64,000 bases of DNA, taken from positions 1 through 64,000 of the forward strand of contig CANKAM010000013.1 in the NCBI GenBank assembly GCA_947479755.1, read 5' to 3'. Below are positions 52,129 to 61,034 of this stretch, piece after piece. Under the pieces are notes generated by a model. It did no database searches. It worked only from the letters and a program-made list of their open reading frames with translations, and was not told where the DNA came from. The translations under genes and the position numbers were made by a program. Source of the stretch: Bacteroidota bacterium (GTDB lineage Bacteria; Bacteroidota; Bacteroidia; SXHM01). Positions within the stretch are counted from its first letter, which is position 1, and each line of letters starts with the position of its first letter.

Positions 52129-53031
52129 TTATTTCGAACGCGGGTGGAATTGTATAATGGCATCTCTCAGATAGCTTCGGTCAAGATGCGTGTAAATCTC
52201 AGTGGTGGTAATGCTTTCGTGTCCCAGCATTTCCTGTACGGCACGTAAATCCGCACCGCCTTCAACCAGGTGCGTTGCAAAAGAATGGCGGAAGGTATGC
52301 GGACTGATACTCTTTTTTATTCCCGCTTTTTCAGCTAATGTTTTCAAAAACAGAAAAACATACACCCGGGAAAATTTTGTACCCCGTTTATTCAGAAACA
52401 AAATGTCTTCGCTACCTTTTTTAATCTGAATGTGGCAGCGTACATTATCCATATAAGTTTTTACCTGCTTGGCAGCCATACCTCCCAGCGGAACAAGCCT
52501 TTCTTTATTGCCTTTTCCGAGTACACGGATAAAACCAATATCAAAATGAATGGAACTTATTTTCAAATTTACCAGCTCCGAAACACGCAGGCCCGAACCA
52601 TACAACACTTCAAGCATGGCCTTGTTGCGCTCGCCTTCAGGTTTGCTTAAATCAATCGTGTTTATCAGTAATTCTATTTCTTCAATGTTGAGTGTATCGG
52701 GTAGTTTACGACCTGTCTTTGGTGATTCAAGCAGTTCAGTCGGGTTGTCTTTAATCAGGTCTTCAATTAAAAGATACTTGTAAAATGCTTTCATGCCCGA
52801 GATGATGCGTGCCTGACTAGTGGCACTCATTCCGATATCGTTTATCTCACCGATAAATTCGCGCAGTTGTTTTAAGGTAATTTTTTCGGGTGGAAGTTCC
52901 CAGCCTTTTGTCTCGCCAAAACCATAAAGCTGGGTAACATCGCGCACATAACTTTCAACCGTATTGGGCGACATGGAGCGTTCCAGTTTCAGGTAATTCT
53001 TAAATCCGCTGATAGCCGCTTTCCAATCCAT
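52129..53031 (-). CDS. xerD: Site-specific tyrosine recombinase XerD
   Basis: The ATG at 53031 (MDWKAAISGFKNYLK) gives 300 residues, the usual Xer length. The longer frame to 53097 adds an unmatched extension. Catalytic residues are all present: Arg149 (GSGLRVSEL), Lys173 (GKGNKERLVP), His245 and Arg248 (SPHTFRHSFATHL), His271 (LGHESI) and nucleophile Tyr280 (EIYTHL). It resolves chromosome dimers at dif. No attachment site or mobile element is next to it, so it looks like the housekeeping copy. Confidence 0.93.
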   Translation of the reverse strand: MDWKAAISGFKNYLKLERSMSPNTVESYVRDVTQLYGFGETKGWELPPEKITLKQLREFIGEINDIGMSATSQARIISGMKAFYKYLLIEDLIKDNPTELLESPKTGRKLPDTLNIEEIELLINTIDLSKPEGERNKAMLEVLYGSGLRVSELVNLKISSIHFDIGFIRVLGKGNKERLVPLGGMAAKQVKTYMDNVRCHIQIKKGSEDILFLNKRGTKFSRVYVFLFLKTLAEKAGIKKSISPHTFRHSFATHLVEGGADLRAVQEMLGHESITTTEIYTHLDRSYLRDAIIQFHPRSK

Positions 53032-53086
53032 ACCTGCGAAATTAAAAACATTTACTCGAAACGGCTGAGTCAACGCTAATTCGTAA

Positions 53087-53094
53087 TATATTTG
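53087..53094 (+). promoter_or_regulatory. -7 promoter element of the lipase-like gene
   Basis: TATATTTG is an exact TAnnTTTG match 26 bases before the ATG at 53121. No TTG is visible at the -33 position. Confidence 0.55.
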
Positions 53095-53120
53095 CACCTC
53101 ATTCCCAACCCCTTATTATC

Positions 53121-54419
53121 ATGAAATACATTTTTTCGCTTATCGCGCTCTTGATTTCGATTGAATCATTCAGCGTTACTCCCGACCCTGATGCACCTTA
53201 TCTGGTAAGCTACAACCTTGTAAAATCGCATACAAAGCAAACGCTTAATGCGATGTGGAAAGACAAAAAAGTTCCCAAAATTGCACTACCTGTTCACTAT
53301 GGTGTTGATATCTACGAAATCATTTACCGTGTAAAATGGATTGACGGAACATGGAGAAATGCATCCGGAATTTATTTTGTTCCTAATACAGAAAAAGAAG
53401 TTCCGTATATGATGTTTGGTCACGGCACTCAAATTCAAAAAGGAAGAGATATTTCGGATGGCGATTCACAACAGTTTATTTGTCTGGCACACGCTACAGA
53501 TGGCTACGCAGCTATGTTTCCCGATTACTACGGAATAGGAAAAGGCGAAGGAAAACATTTGTATCAGCATGCATGGAGTGAGGCACACGCTTTTATTTAC
53601 ATGCTGTATGCAATAGATGAATTGAACAAAAAATTGAGCGTAGAACACAACGGTCAGTTGTTTCTTACCGGCTATTCACAAGGTGGACATGCTTCCTTTG
53701 CCGCTCACAAATATTTGCAGGAATTGAATGACCCGCGCTTTCAGGTTACTGCTTCTTCACCTATGTCGGGAGCGTATGATATGACCGGTGAGCAGGAGAA
53801 ATATATGTTTCAGGAATATCCCCGTCCTTTCTATCTTCCGTATCTTATTTTGTCTTATCAGGAAGCTTATAAAATTCTTCCAACTGCTGATATTTACACT
53901 GCATTCAGACCGCCTTTTGATTCATTGTTCCAACCTTTCTTTGAGCATAATGATAACCGTACGCTGGATGAACTAAATCGTCTGATGCCAAAAATTCCGA
54001 AAGATGTAATGACCGACACTATGATTAATGAATACCTGAACAATCCTCAGTTTGCATTTAAAAAGCGTTTGCAGGAAAATAATCTTACCGATTGGGTTCC
54101 AACAGCTCCTGTTCAGCTTTGCTTTTGCGAAGGCGACCGTGAGGTGAACTATAAAAACTCAATAGTTGCCTATGAAAAAATGACGGCATTGGGAGCAAAA
54201 CATGTTAAGCTCAATAACCTGAGCCCGTATTTAGATCATAATACTTGTGCCGGTTTTGCAGTGTTGGCTACTAAATATTATTTCGACCGTTTTAAGAAAC
54301 ACGGCAAAAACCCTAAGATGAAAGAAATGCCGCCATTTAAAAAATGGGTGCGCAACATCATCATGAAAAAAGTAGAAAAGGAATACAAAGCGAACGGAAG
54401 CGATCATTCGTATTTGTAG
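53121..54419 (+). CDS. Secreted alpha/beta hydrolase (lipase-like)
   Basis: This 432-residue protein has a signal peptide (MKYIFSLIALLISIESFS). The oxyanion region MMFGHGTQIQKGRD and nucleophile elbow GYSQGGHASFAAHK (Ser near 188) precede a helical lid, the acid in FCEGDREVNYKNS and the His in LDHNTCAGFAV. The pattern is close to secretory lipases and large feruloyl-esterase-like hydrolases. The C-terminus is basic and lacks a T9SS sorting domain. The substrate is unknown. A 700-base non-coding region with a repeat array follows. Confidence 0.85.
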   Translation: MKYIFSLIALLISIESFSVTPDPDAPYLVSYNLVKSHTKQTLNAMWKDKKVPKIALPVHYGVDIYEIIYRVKWIDGTWRNASGIYFVPNTEKEVPYMMFGHGTQIQKGRDISDGDSQQFICLAHATDGYAAMFPDYYGIGKGEGKHLYQHAWSEAHAFIYMLYAIDELNKKLSVEHNGQLFLTGYSQGGHASFAAHKYLQELNDPRFQVTASSPMSGAYDMTGEQEKYMFQEYPRPFYLPYLILSYQEAYKILPTADIYTAFRPPFDSLFQPFFEHNDNRTLDELNRLMPKIPKDVMTDTMINEYLNNPQFAFKKRLQENNLTDWVPTAPVQLCFCEGDREVNYKNSIVAYEKMTALGAKHVKLNNLSPYLDHNTCAGFAVLATKYYFDRFKKHGKNPKMKEMPPFKKWVRNIIMKKVEKEYKANGSDHSYL

Positions 54420-54563
54420 ATTTTAATCCACTCCAAAATAATAAGCGGTCTTACCTTCGGTTAGGCCACTTTTTACTTTTTCATCAGTCTTAGCGAAAGG
54501 TCATTGACTAAACGCTTACTGTAAACAATTGGTAAGCAACATGCATTTCGGTTAAATTAAAAG

Positions 54564-55013
54564 ACAACTTAATCAAATGAAACCAACAATGAGTTAAATG
54601 TTGCCACCACTTAATCAAATGCTATTCAACTATTGGTTAACAGTTAGCACCACTTAATCGAATTGCACCCAACTATGGGTTAAGTTACGCCACGACTTAA
54701 CCAAGTTGCACTCAACTATTAGTTAAGTGTTAGCACCACATAACCAAATTGCACTCAACTATTGATTAAGTGTTAGCACCACATAACCAAAGTGCACTCA
54801 ACTATTGGTTAAGTGTTAGCACCACATAACCAAATTGCACCCAACTATTGGTTAAGTGTTAGCACCACATAACCCAATTGCACTCAACTATTAACCAAGT
54901 GCTAGCCAACTATTAATCATGTGGCGGGTAACTATGAGTTAAGTGGTGATAGCTATTAACCAAATGCTGACCAACTATGAATTAAGGTGCGCCACGACTT
55001 AACCCAATTGAAA
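54564..55013. repeat. Tandem array of 43 bp units built from 21-22 bp half units
   Basis: The word CAAC recurs at exact 43-base steps (54627, 54670, 54713, 54756, 54799, 54842, 54885). Each unit has two half units, CAACTATTGGTTAAGTGTTAG and CACCACATAACCAAATTGCACT-like, centred on TTAA. The halves are near inverse complements (GGTTAAGTG / CACATAACC), so each unit can form a hairpin. Outer copies decay and the last five are 21-22 base half units. It has no spacers and no open frame. It fills most of the 702-base gap 54420-55121. The flanks 54420-54563 and 55014-55121 show nothing recognisable. Confidence 0.9.
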
Positions 55014-55121
55014 TTTTTCTTAATTTTTTAACAGTTGTTGTTGTTTGAATACTAGTTAGTTGGGAGTAAATTGTCAGCGTTTAAGACGAAAGAAGGTTTA
55101 ACCTCGTATGGGGTGGATTGC

Positions 55122-55778
55122 CTATTCAATCACAACCGCAACCCCGATATGGTCGCTTAATGATTTATCGGTGTTCCATGTTTCACACCGAAATTTGTGT
55201 CCGTAATAATAAGAATCCGAAACAACAATATGGTCAATGTTTTGAGGAATTTTTGCCGTTAAATTGCGCATACATTCGTTTTTAAAAAGTGCGTTTAGCT
55301 TTTTTCGACCCTCTTTTGTGAAGTAATAATTGTCTGAGAAGGACATATTCAAATCACCTGCTATACACAGGCGAGTTAATGCTGCCATTCGTTCAATATC
55401 TTTTAATTGTTGGTCAAGATCTTCATCAAAACTCCTTTGACGGTTGCCATAAATACCTATAACTGTTCCGTAAACTGCCAACTCTCCAAATGGTGTTTCA
55501 AATTGAACACAAATGCTTGTATCATTTCTGAATGTTTCAAAAGCTTTAACGGGTTTGTATTTTGAATAAATGCTAACCCTGCGTTCTCCTTCTTTATAGT
55601 AAGTTGCCGGTAGCTTTGCCGAATGAAAAAAATGATAGTCTTCTCCCAAATCAATAAACTCCGTTGTTTCGGTAAGCACTAAAATATCAGGATTGATTTT
55701 TTTAATGCAATCAATAATAGCCGGAATTCGTTTGCTTGTTTTTTGCGGGCGCTCGAGGTTCCAGGTGGCGATGGTCAT
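55122..55778 (-). CDS. Endonuclease/exonuclease/phosphatase family protein
   Basis: The ATG at 55778 (MTIATWNLERPQKTSKR) gives 218 residues and starts on the family's N-terminal TWNL motif. The longer frame to 55814 lacks support. Other EEP motifs are DILVLTETTEF (metal Glu), AGDLNMSF (GDxN) and the C-terminal SDHIGVAV (catalytic His). The protein has no signal peptide. Targets could be nucleic acid or phospho-compounds and cannot be told from sequence. Confidence 0.87.
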   Translation of the reverse strand: MTIATWNLERPQKTSKRIPAIIDCIKKINPDILVLTETTEFIDLGEDYHFFHSAKLPATYYKEGERRVSIYSKYKPVKAFETFRNDTSICVQFETPFGELAVYGTVIGIYGNRQRSFDEDLDQQLKDIERMAALTRLCIAGDLNMSFSDNYYFTKEGRKKLNALFKNECMRNLTAKIPQNIDHIVVSDSYYYGHKFRCETWNTDKSLSDHIGVAVVIE

Positions 55779-55830
55779 GATTATTTTTTGTTCAGTCCGA
55801 TAAAATAAGTCCACTAAATTATAAATTTTC

Positions 55831-55846
55831 CCTGACCTCTGTCAGG
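55831..55846. other. Perfect short palindrome CCTGAC-CTCT-GTCAGG
   Basis: A 6-base perfect stem with a 4-base loop lies between the divergent EEP nuclease and nrdJ genes. It could be an operator or a relic of a dispersed repeat. It lacks a T-run, so it is not a terminator. Confidence 0.4.
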
Positions 55847-55995
55847 TTGAAAACTCTTGCTTTTTGTTCAAAACTGAATTAAATCTACGGTTCAATTGTT
55901 TCTATAATTGCACATCCCATTTTTCGGGAAACCAAACTAAACTTTAACGGAAATTATCCGCAAGGTCAACCAAACCTTAATAAACTTGTCGTCTT

Positions 55996-58605
55996 ATGTC
56001 AACAGAAACATTAACCGAAACCACATTGAAAACAACCACAGCCACACCATCAGCACCTAAACCCGAACAAAAAAAATACACCTACGAAGAAGCACTGAAA
56101 AGCTCGGTGGATTATTTCAAAGGTGATGAGCTGGCGGCACAGGTATGGTTGAATAAATATGCACTCAAAGATTCATACGGTAACATTTATGAACTGAACC
56201 CCGACCACATGCACCGCAGACTTGCAAAAGAGATTGCCCGTGTGGAAGCAAAATATCCGAAAGCCTACTGCGAAGACGAAATTTATCAGGTGCTGAAAAA
56301 CTTTAAATTCATTGTTCCCCAGGGTGGTCCTATGACCGGTATCGGAAATGATTTTCAGATTGTTTCGCTTTCTAATTGCTTTGTAATTGGTAATAATGGT
56401 GCATCTGATTCCTACGGTTCTATTATGAAGATAGACCAGGAACAAGTGCAACTGATGAAACGCAGAGGAGGTGTTGGTCACGACCTTACCAACCTGCGCC
56501 CAACCGGTGCGCCTGTGTTGAACAGCGCTTTGACTTCAACAGGCGTTGTTCCGTTTATGGAGCGTTATTCCAACTCAACCCGTGAAGTAGCACAGGACGG
56601 AAGAAGAGGTGCGCTCATGCTCAGCATCTCTATCAAACACCCCGATGCCGAAAAATTTATTGACGCTAAAATGGATGGCACCAAAGTAACAGGTGCTAAC
56701 GTGTCGGTAAAAATTGACGATGATTTTATGAGGGCAGCTATTAACAAAACACCGTATGTGCAGCAGTTTCCCGTTGATGCAAAAACACCGAAAGTAAAAC
56801 AGGAAATTGATGCAACAGCATTGTGGAATAAAATCGTTCACAACGCATGGAAATCAGCAGAACCGGGAATTTTGTTCTGGGATACTGTTATCCGCGAATC
56901 AATTCCTGACTGTTATTCTGATTTGGGTTTCAAAACCGTTTCTACAAATCCATGCGGTGAAATTCCATTATGTCCTTATGATAGCTGCCGCCTGATAGCA
57001 CTCAATCTTTACAGTTATGTTGATGAGCCGTTTACTAAAGACGCAAAGTTCAACTACCCGCTCTTTAAACAACATACCCGCATGGCACAGCGCATGATGG
57101 ATGATATCATTGATTTGGAACTGGAAAAAATTGATGCCATCCTTCTTAAAATTGAGAAAGACCCTGAAGAAAAAGAAATTAAAGCGGTTGAATACAACCT
57201 CTGGAAAAATATACAAACGAAATGCATTGAAGGTCGCAGAACAGGCGTTGGCGTTACTGCCGAAGGCGATATGCTGGCAGCCTTAAACATCCGCTACGGT
57301 TCTGATGAATCAATAAAAACCTGCGAGAAAGTTCACAAAACATTAGCATTGGAAGCATACCGTTCCAGCGTTGATATGGCGCACGCACGCGGTGCTTTCC
57401 CTATTTATGATTCAGAGCGCGAAAAAAATAATCCGATGATTCAGCGCATCAAACATGCAGATCCTTTGCTGTATGAAGACATGCTGAAATGGGGAAGAAG
57501 AAACATTGCATTGCTTACCGTTGCTCCTACAGGCAGCGTGAGTTTAATGACACAAACCACTTCAGGAATTGAGCCGGTGTTTATGCCTGCTTACAAACGC
57601 AGACGCAAAGTAAATCCCAACGACAAGAATGTTACCGTTAGCTTTATTGATGAGGTAGGTGATTCGTGGGAAGAGTATCACGTGTTTCACCACAAACTGA
57701 TTGTGTGGTTGCAGGCAAACGGCTACGATGTGGACAAAGTAAAATTGTTGGACGATACAGAACTGAATAAACTGATTGAGAAATCACCTTTCCATAAAGC
57801 ATCTGCTAATGATGTGGATTGGGTAAGCAAAGTAAAATTGCAGGGAGCAGTTCAGAAATGGGTTGACCACAGCATCAGCGTTACGGTGAATGTTCCCAAC
57901 AATGTTACCGAAGAATTAGTAGGACAGATTTATCAGACAGGGTGGGAGAGTGGCTGCAAAGGAATTACCGTTTACCGCGATGGTTCGCGCAGCGGTGTTC
58001 TGGTAAGCAACGAAAAGAAACATGAAAAGAACTCAGACATTCAAGACGACATCATTGAATCAAGAGCACCCAAACGCCCTACAGAATTAGGTGCAGAAAT
58101 CGTACGCTTCCAGAACAATCACGATAAATGGATTGCAGTTGTGGGCTTGCTGAATGGAAAACCCTATGAGATTTTTACCGGAAAGGCAGAGGAGTCATTT
58201 GTCATTCCAAACTGGGTTGAAAAAGGTGTTGTTATTAAAGTTAAAAACGGCAACGGCAAAACCCGTTACGATTTCAGCTACACCGACAAAGAAGGTTACG
58301 TCACTACTATTGGAGGTCTGTCTCGTTCATTTGATAAAGAGTACTGGAACTATGCGAAATTGATTTCAGGAATTCTGCGTCACGGAATGCCATTGCCTTT
58401 TGTGGTAGATGTGGTGAACAATCTTAACCTGAATGATGAAACATTGACCACCTGGAAAAACGGTGTGGCACGTGCTTTAAAGAAATTCATTCCTGACGGA
58501 ACAAAACCGGTTGAGAATATGTGTCCGAATTGTTCACAGCCATCTTTAGTTTATGAAGAGGGTTGCCTGAACTGCAAAAGCTGCGGACACAGTAAGTGCG
58601 GGTAG
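55996..58605 (+). CDS. nrdJ: Adenosylcobalamin-dependent (class II) ribonucleotide reductase
   Basis: This 869-residue enzyme makes deoxyribonucleotides using a B12 radical. Core motifs are VSLSNCFVIGNN (first active-site Cys), STNPCGEIPLCPYDSC (radical Cys and Glu), APTGSVSLMT and GCKGITVYRDGSR. The C-terminal 30 residues hold a Cys-rich tail (MCPNCSQPSL, CLNCKSCGHSKCG) for thiol exchange or zinc binding. The N-terminal 30 residues are Thr/Pro-rich and disordered. No B12 riboswitch was found in the 217-base leader region. Confidence 0.95.
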   Translation: MSTETLTETTLKTTTATPSAPKPEQKKYTYEEALKSSVDYFKGDELAAQVWLNKYALKDSYGNIYELNPDHMHRRLAKEIARVEAKYPKAYCEDEIYQVLKNFKFIVPQGGPMTGIGNDFQIVSLSNCFVIGNNGASDSYGSIMKIDQEQVQLMKRRGGVGHDLTNLRPTGAPVLNSALTSTGVVPFMERYSNSTREVAQDGRRGALMLSISIKHPDAEKFIDAKMDGTKVTGANVSVKIDDDFMRAAINKTPYVQQFPVDAKTPKVKQEIDATALWNKIVHNAWKSAEPGILFWDTVIRESIPDCYSDLGFKTVSTNPCGEIPLCPYDSCRLIALNLYSYVDEPFTKDAKFNYPLFKQHTRMAQRMMDDIIDLELEKIDAILLKIEKDPEEKEIKAVEYNLWKNIQTKCIEGRRTGVGVTAEGDMLAALNIRYGSDESIKTCEKVHKTLALEAYRSSVDMAHARGAFPIYDSEREKNNPMIQRIKHADPLLYEDMLKWGRRNIALLTVAPTGSVSLMTQTTSGIEPVFMPAYKRRRKVNPNDKNVTVSFIDEVGDSWEEYHVFHHKLIVWLQANGYDVDKVKLLDDTELNKLIEKSPFHKASANDVDWVSKVKLQGAVQKWVDHSISVTVNVPNNVTEELVGQIYQTGWESGCKGITVYRDGSRSGVLVSNEKKHEKNSDIQDDIIESRAPKRPTELGAEIVRFQNNHDKWIAVVGLLNGKPYEIFTGKAEESFVIPNWVEKGVVIKVKNGNGKTRYDFSYTDKEGYVTTIGGLSRSFDKEYWNYAKLISGILRHGMPLPFVVDVVNNLNLNDETLTTWKNGVARALKKFIPDGTKPVENMCPNCSQPSLVYEEGCLNCKSCGHSKCG

Positions 58606-58610
58606 AATAA

Positions 58611-58673
58611 CGTCATGCTGAACTTGTTTCAGCATCTCAACAATTAAGACCCTGAAACAAGTTCAGGGTGACG
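58611..58673. repeat. Dispersed double-hairpin repeat (GCTGAACTTGTTTCAGC family), copy 1
   Basis: Two small palindromes, ATGCTGAACTTGTTTCAGCAT and CCCTGAAACAAGTTCAGGG, lie nine bases apart and pair with each other. The unit sits between the convergent nrdJ and lipoprotein genes. An inverted copy lies at 61035-61086. Confidence 0.85.
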
Positions 58674-58677
58674 GAGA

Positions 58678-59226
58678 CTACTTCACCTTCACTCCCTCCG
58701 CCACTCTGGTCTTGCGTTCTTCTTTCACAAGAACGCTTTTGTCAATAAGCAGCGCAGCATTGCTTCCGTAAACGATGCTGTATTTCTTATCGTCATAATT
58801 TACAATAGCCATGCGTGATCCTCCACTGTTCACACGGTCGAGGTAACCCAACTGAAAAATATTTTTCTTTCCGGTATAATCTTTTGCAGGGACAAAAGGG
58901 AGAAATTTAGTATCACCTCTTTCAAATTGAATCATCATCGCATCGCTGGTGTTGGCAGCAGAAAACACACCCGGTGTTTTGCGTTTGATGATTATTTCTT
59001 CCACGTTTTTACCGTTTTCAATGCGCACTTTTCCTTCTGCTACTTTTATTTCTTCGTCTTTTATTTCGCGCAGCAACACAATGGCTTCGGAGTTATAGTA
59101 TTGTATTTTTTTAAGGTCAACACCTTTGGCTTCCAGTTTCTCTTTGGTTTCTTTGGTGAAGAAAACTTTTTGTGAGCACGAAGAAAGGGCAACGGCTATT
59201 ATCAATAACAGGAATGAGTCTTTCAT
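58678..59226 (-). CDS. Lipoprotein of unknown function
   Basis: The ATG at 59226 (MKDSFLLLIIAVALSSCSQK) gives 182 residues and places a lipobox cysteine at residue 17. The longer frame to 59322 would bury the signal peptide and overlaps the small lipoprotein gene. The mature part is a Lys/Glu-rich beta protein (VKKIQYYNSEAIVLLRE-like start, FSAANTSDAMMIQFERGD). I do not recognise a family. It probably faces the periplasm or surface. A 39-residue lipoprotein is encoded 50 bases upstream on the same strand. Confidence 0.8.
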   Translation of the reverse strand: MKDSFLLLIIAVALSSCSQKVFFTKETKEKLEAKGVDLKKIQYYNSEAIVLLREIKDEEIKVAEGKVRIENGKNVEEIIIKRKTPGVFSAANTSDAMMIQFERGDTKFLPFVPAKDYTGKKNIFQLGYLDRVNSGGSRMAIVNYDDKKYSIVYGSNAALLIDKSVLVKEERKTRVAEGVKVK

Positions 59227-59276
59227 AAAAAGTTGAAATAGTTTTCTGCTGTTTGGCAAGAACTGTGCCATTGGCT

Positions 59277-59396
59277 TTACAAAACCCCCATCGGCACTTT
59301 TGTTCCTCTGCCGCCACCGCATTTTCTTACATGATTGGAAGATGCACAGGAAGAAGCAACAAAGGCGATGATGATGATGGCAATTAGCTTACGCAT
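59277..59396 (-). CDS. 39-residue small lipoprotein
   Basis: A short frame from ATG 59396 to TAA 59277 reads MRKLIAIIIIAFVASSC, then ASSNHVRKCGGG and RGTKVPMGVL. The signal peptide ends in a clear lipobox (VASSC, Cys17). The 22-residue mature peptide has a second cysteine (Cys26) and a Gly/Arg-rich tail. Similar tiny lipoproteins are widespread in Bacteroidota. The gene lies between an SGNH hydrolase and a larger lipoprotein on the same strand, 39 bases from the former. Its function is unknown. Confidence 0.7.
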   Translation of the reverse strand: MRKLIAIIIIAFVASSCASSNHVRKCGGGRGTKVPMGVL

Positions 59397-59435
59397 GATA
59401 GATGTCTTTATTATAGTAACGGAAATGAACTGCTA

Positions 59436-60116
59436 TTATTGTGCCGAAGTCAGTATTTTTTTAACCAACGGAAAAATAATCTTCTCCCATTCCGCATATT
59501 CTTTGCCTGAAGGATGAAGTCCGTCAGCGGCAACCAGAGTTGCATCACCTTTTACCTGTTGAGAGATTTCAAAAATATCGGCAAACAATAAATTTTTTGC
59601 TGCAGCTTCTTCTTCTATAATTTGATTGAATTCAGCTAATCCTTTGGTAATATCTCTTCCGCGACTGTACTTTGGTCCTTCTGGAGTAGCCGAAAAATCA
59701 GGAATGGTTACCAATAAAAGGTGTTGTTTGTTCTTTAATTCCTTCTGCATTTCAGAAATAATAAAGCGTAGATTTTCTCTGAACTTTTCAGGTGTTACAT
59801 CTTGTACCCAATCGTTCACACCAATTAATAGCGTTGCAAAGTCGGGCTTCGAATTACGGTAAACCGGCAATTCATTATCTATTACCTGTTGTGTAGTCCA
59901 GCCTGTTACAGATGGATTACAGACTATTTCCAAATGAATTTCTTGCTGTTTTAAATGTTCAACAAGAATGTTCGACCAGCGTTCGTTTTCATTTACACCT
60001 TCGCCAATGGTGTATGAATCACCAATAGCTGCGTAACGTATTTTACTTTGTGCTGACAAGTTTAGCGTTGTAAAAATTAGAGACAGCGAAAGTAAGAGGT
60101 ACAGCGTTTTGTTCAT
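59436..60116 (-). CDS. Secreted SGNH/GDSL hydrolase
   Basis: The ATG at 60116 (MNKTLYLLLSLSLIFTTLNL) gives 226 residues with a signal peptide ending SAQS. Block I is AAIGDSYTIGEGVN (catalytic Ser), block III is LIGVNDWVQD (Asn) and block V is DGLHPSGKEYAEW (Asp and His). This is a complete SGNH esterase/lysophospholipase pattern. The substrate may be a lipid or an acetylated sugar. A frame extended to 60161 is rejected because it would hide the signal peptide. Confidence 0.92.
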   Translation of the reverse strand: MNKTLYLLLSLSLIFTTLNLSAQSKIRYAAIGDSYTIGEGVNENERWSNILVEHLKQQEIHLEIVCNPSVTGWTTQQVIDNELPVYRNSKPDFATLLIGVNDWVQDVTPEKFRENLRFIISEMQKELKNKQHLLLVTIPDFSATPEGPKYSRGRDITKGLAEFNQIIEEEAAAKNLLFADIFEISQQVKGDATLVAADGLHPSGKEYAEWEKIIFPLVKKILTSAQ

Positions 60117-60218
60117 TCTTTTGTGAGGTGATAGGAAGAGAAAGTTTTCATGTTTTTTCAACAGGTATAATTATTGAACCTTAACAGAATAAATTTGAAC
60201 CAAAATTATAAATTCACC

Positions 60219-61028
60219 ATGGGCATTTACATCAACAACAGAATTGATTTTCTTGTAAAGTTTTTCTGTTTGCTGTTTATCATTACTGCTATTGCACTCA
60301 CTGCAAAATCGCAGACAACAAAGGTAGTCAGCAATCGCAAATCATCGTTGGTTCTTAAACCGGACCTTGCCTGCACCATAAATATTGACGGCAAAAAAGT
60401 TGCCGACATGAAAGCCGACAGCACCAAAAGTTTTATTCTTCTTTTTGGAGAACATACTATTGATGCAACCATGACTGGCGGAAAAGAAAAGTGGACACAG
60501 AAAGTTACCATTGACAGTCCCGACCGCAAACAAGTGGAAATTAATTTTCTCGGAAAGGATAAGTTTATGACCTACCTCCGTTCAGGAAATGTGGATATGA
60601 TGAAAGCAATCATGAAAAAATTCCCGGAAGTGGTAAATGCACAAACCGAAACAGACTGGGCTCCTTTAATTATTGCTTTGCAAATGAATAAACCTGTTCT
60701 CGCAAAACTATTACTTGAAAATGGTGCTGATGTAAATTCTACAACAGAACCAACTCCGCTTTATACCGCTATCATGTCTGGCAATTCAGATATTGCTTTG
60801 CAGTTGATTGAAAAGGGCGCTGCCATCCATTTTGCCAATGGTGATGGCTGGACTGCCTTACATGCCGCCAGTTATCAGGGTAAAGAAGATGTTGTAAAAG
60901 TGTTGATTGAAAAAGGTGCTGTCGTTAACCTTATGAGTAATACAGGTGATACGCCTCTTTCCCTTGCCAACAAACAAGGCAAAACATCTGTTGCCCTGCT
61001 CTTACAGGCAAATTCTGCGAAAGAGTAA
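60219..61028 (+). CDS. Exported ankyrin-repeat protein
   Basis: The ATG at 60219 (MGIYINNRIDFLVKFFCLLF) gives 269 residues. A TTG at 60174 is an alternative with a poorer start. A signal peptide or membrane anchor at about 10-32 is followed by a PEGA-like beta domain (about 45-115) and at least four ankyrin repeats (about 125-265), with ADVNSTTEPTPLYTAIMSGN and DGWTALHAASYQGKEDVVKV. It is probably a periplasmic binding protein. The dispersed repeat copy 2 follows directly. Confidence 0.85.
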   Translation: MGIYINNRIDFLVKFFCLLFIITAIALTAKSQTTKVVSNRKSSLVLKPDLACTINIDGKKVADMKADSTKSFILLFGEHTIDATMTGGKEKWTQKVTIDSPDRKQVEINFLGKDKFMTYLRSGNVDMMKAIMKKFPEVVNAQTETDWAPLIIALQMNKPVLAKLLLENGADVNSTTEPTPLYTAIMSGNSDIALQLIEKGAAIHFANGDGWTALHAASYQGKEDVVKVLIEKGAVVNLMSNTGDTPLSLANKQGKTSVALLLQANSAKE

Positions 61029-61034
61029 TGCCGT

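Noticed and set aside
52129-53031. XerD-like recombinase as part of an integrative element
   Set aside because: The protein has standard XerD length and residues, and there are no attachment repeats, tRNA gene or mobile-element genes next to it.
43155-55013. Possible CRISPR arrays at 43.2 and 54.6 kb
   Set aside because: Units follow each other directly with no unique spacers, and no cas genes are present.
55779-55995. Possible cobalamin riboswitch upstream of the B12-dependent ribonucleotide reductase
   Set aside because: No B12-box or conserved core elements were found. Only a short palindrome and a weak TATAATTG promoter-like site are present.
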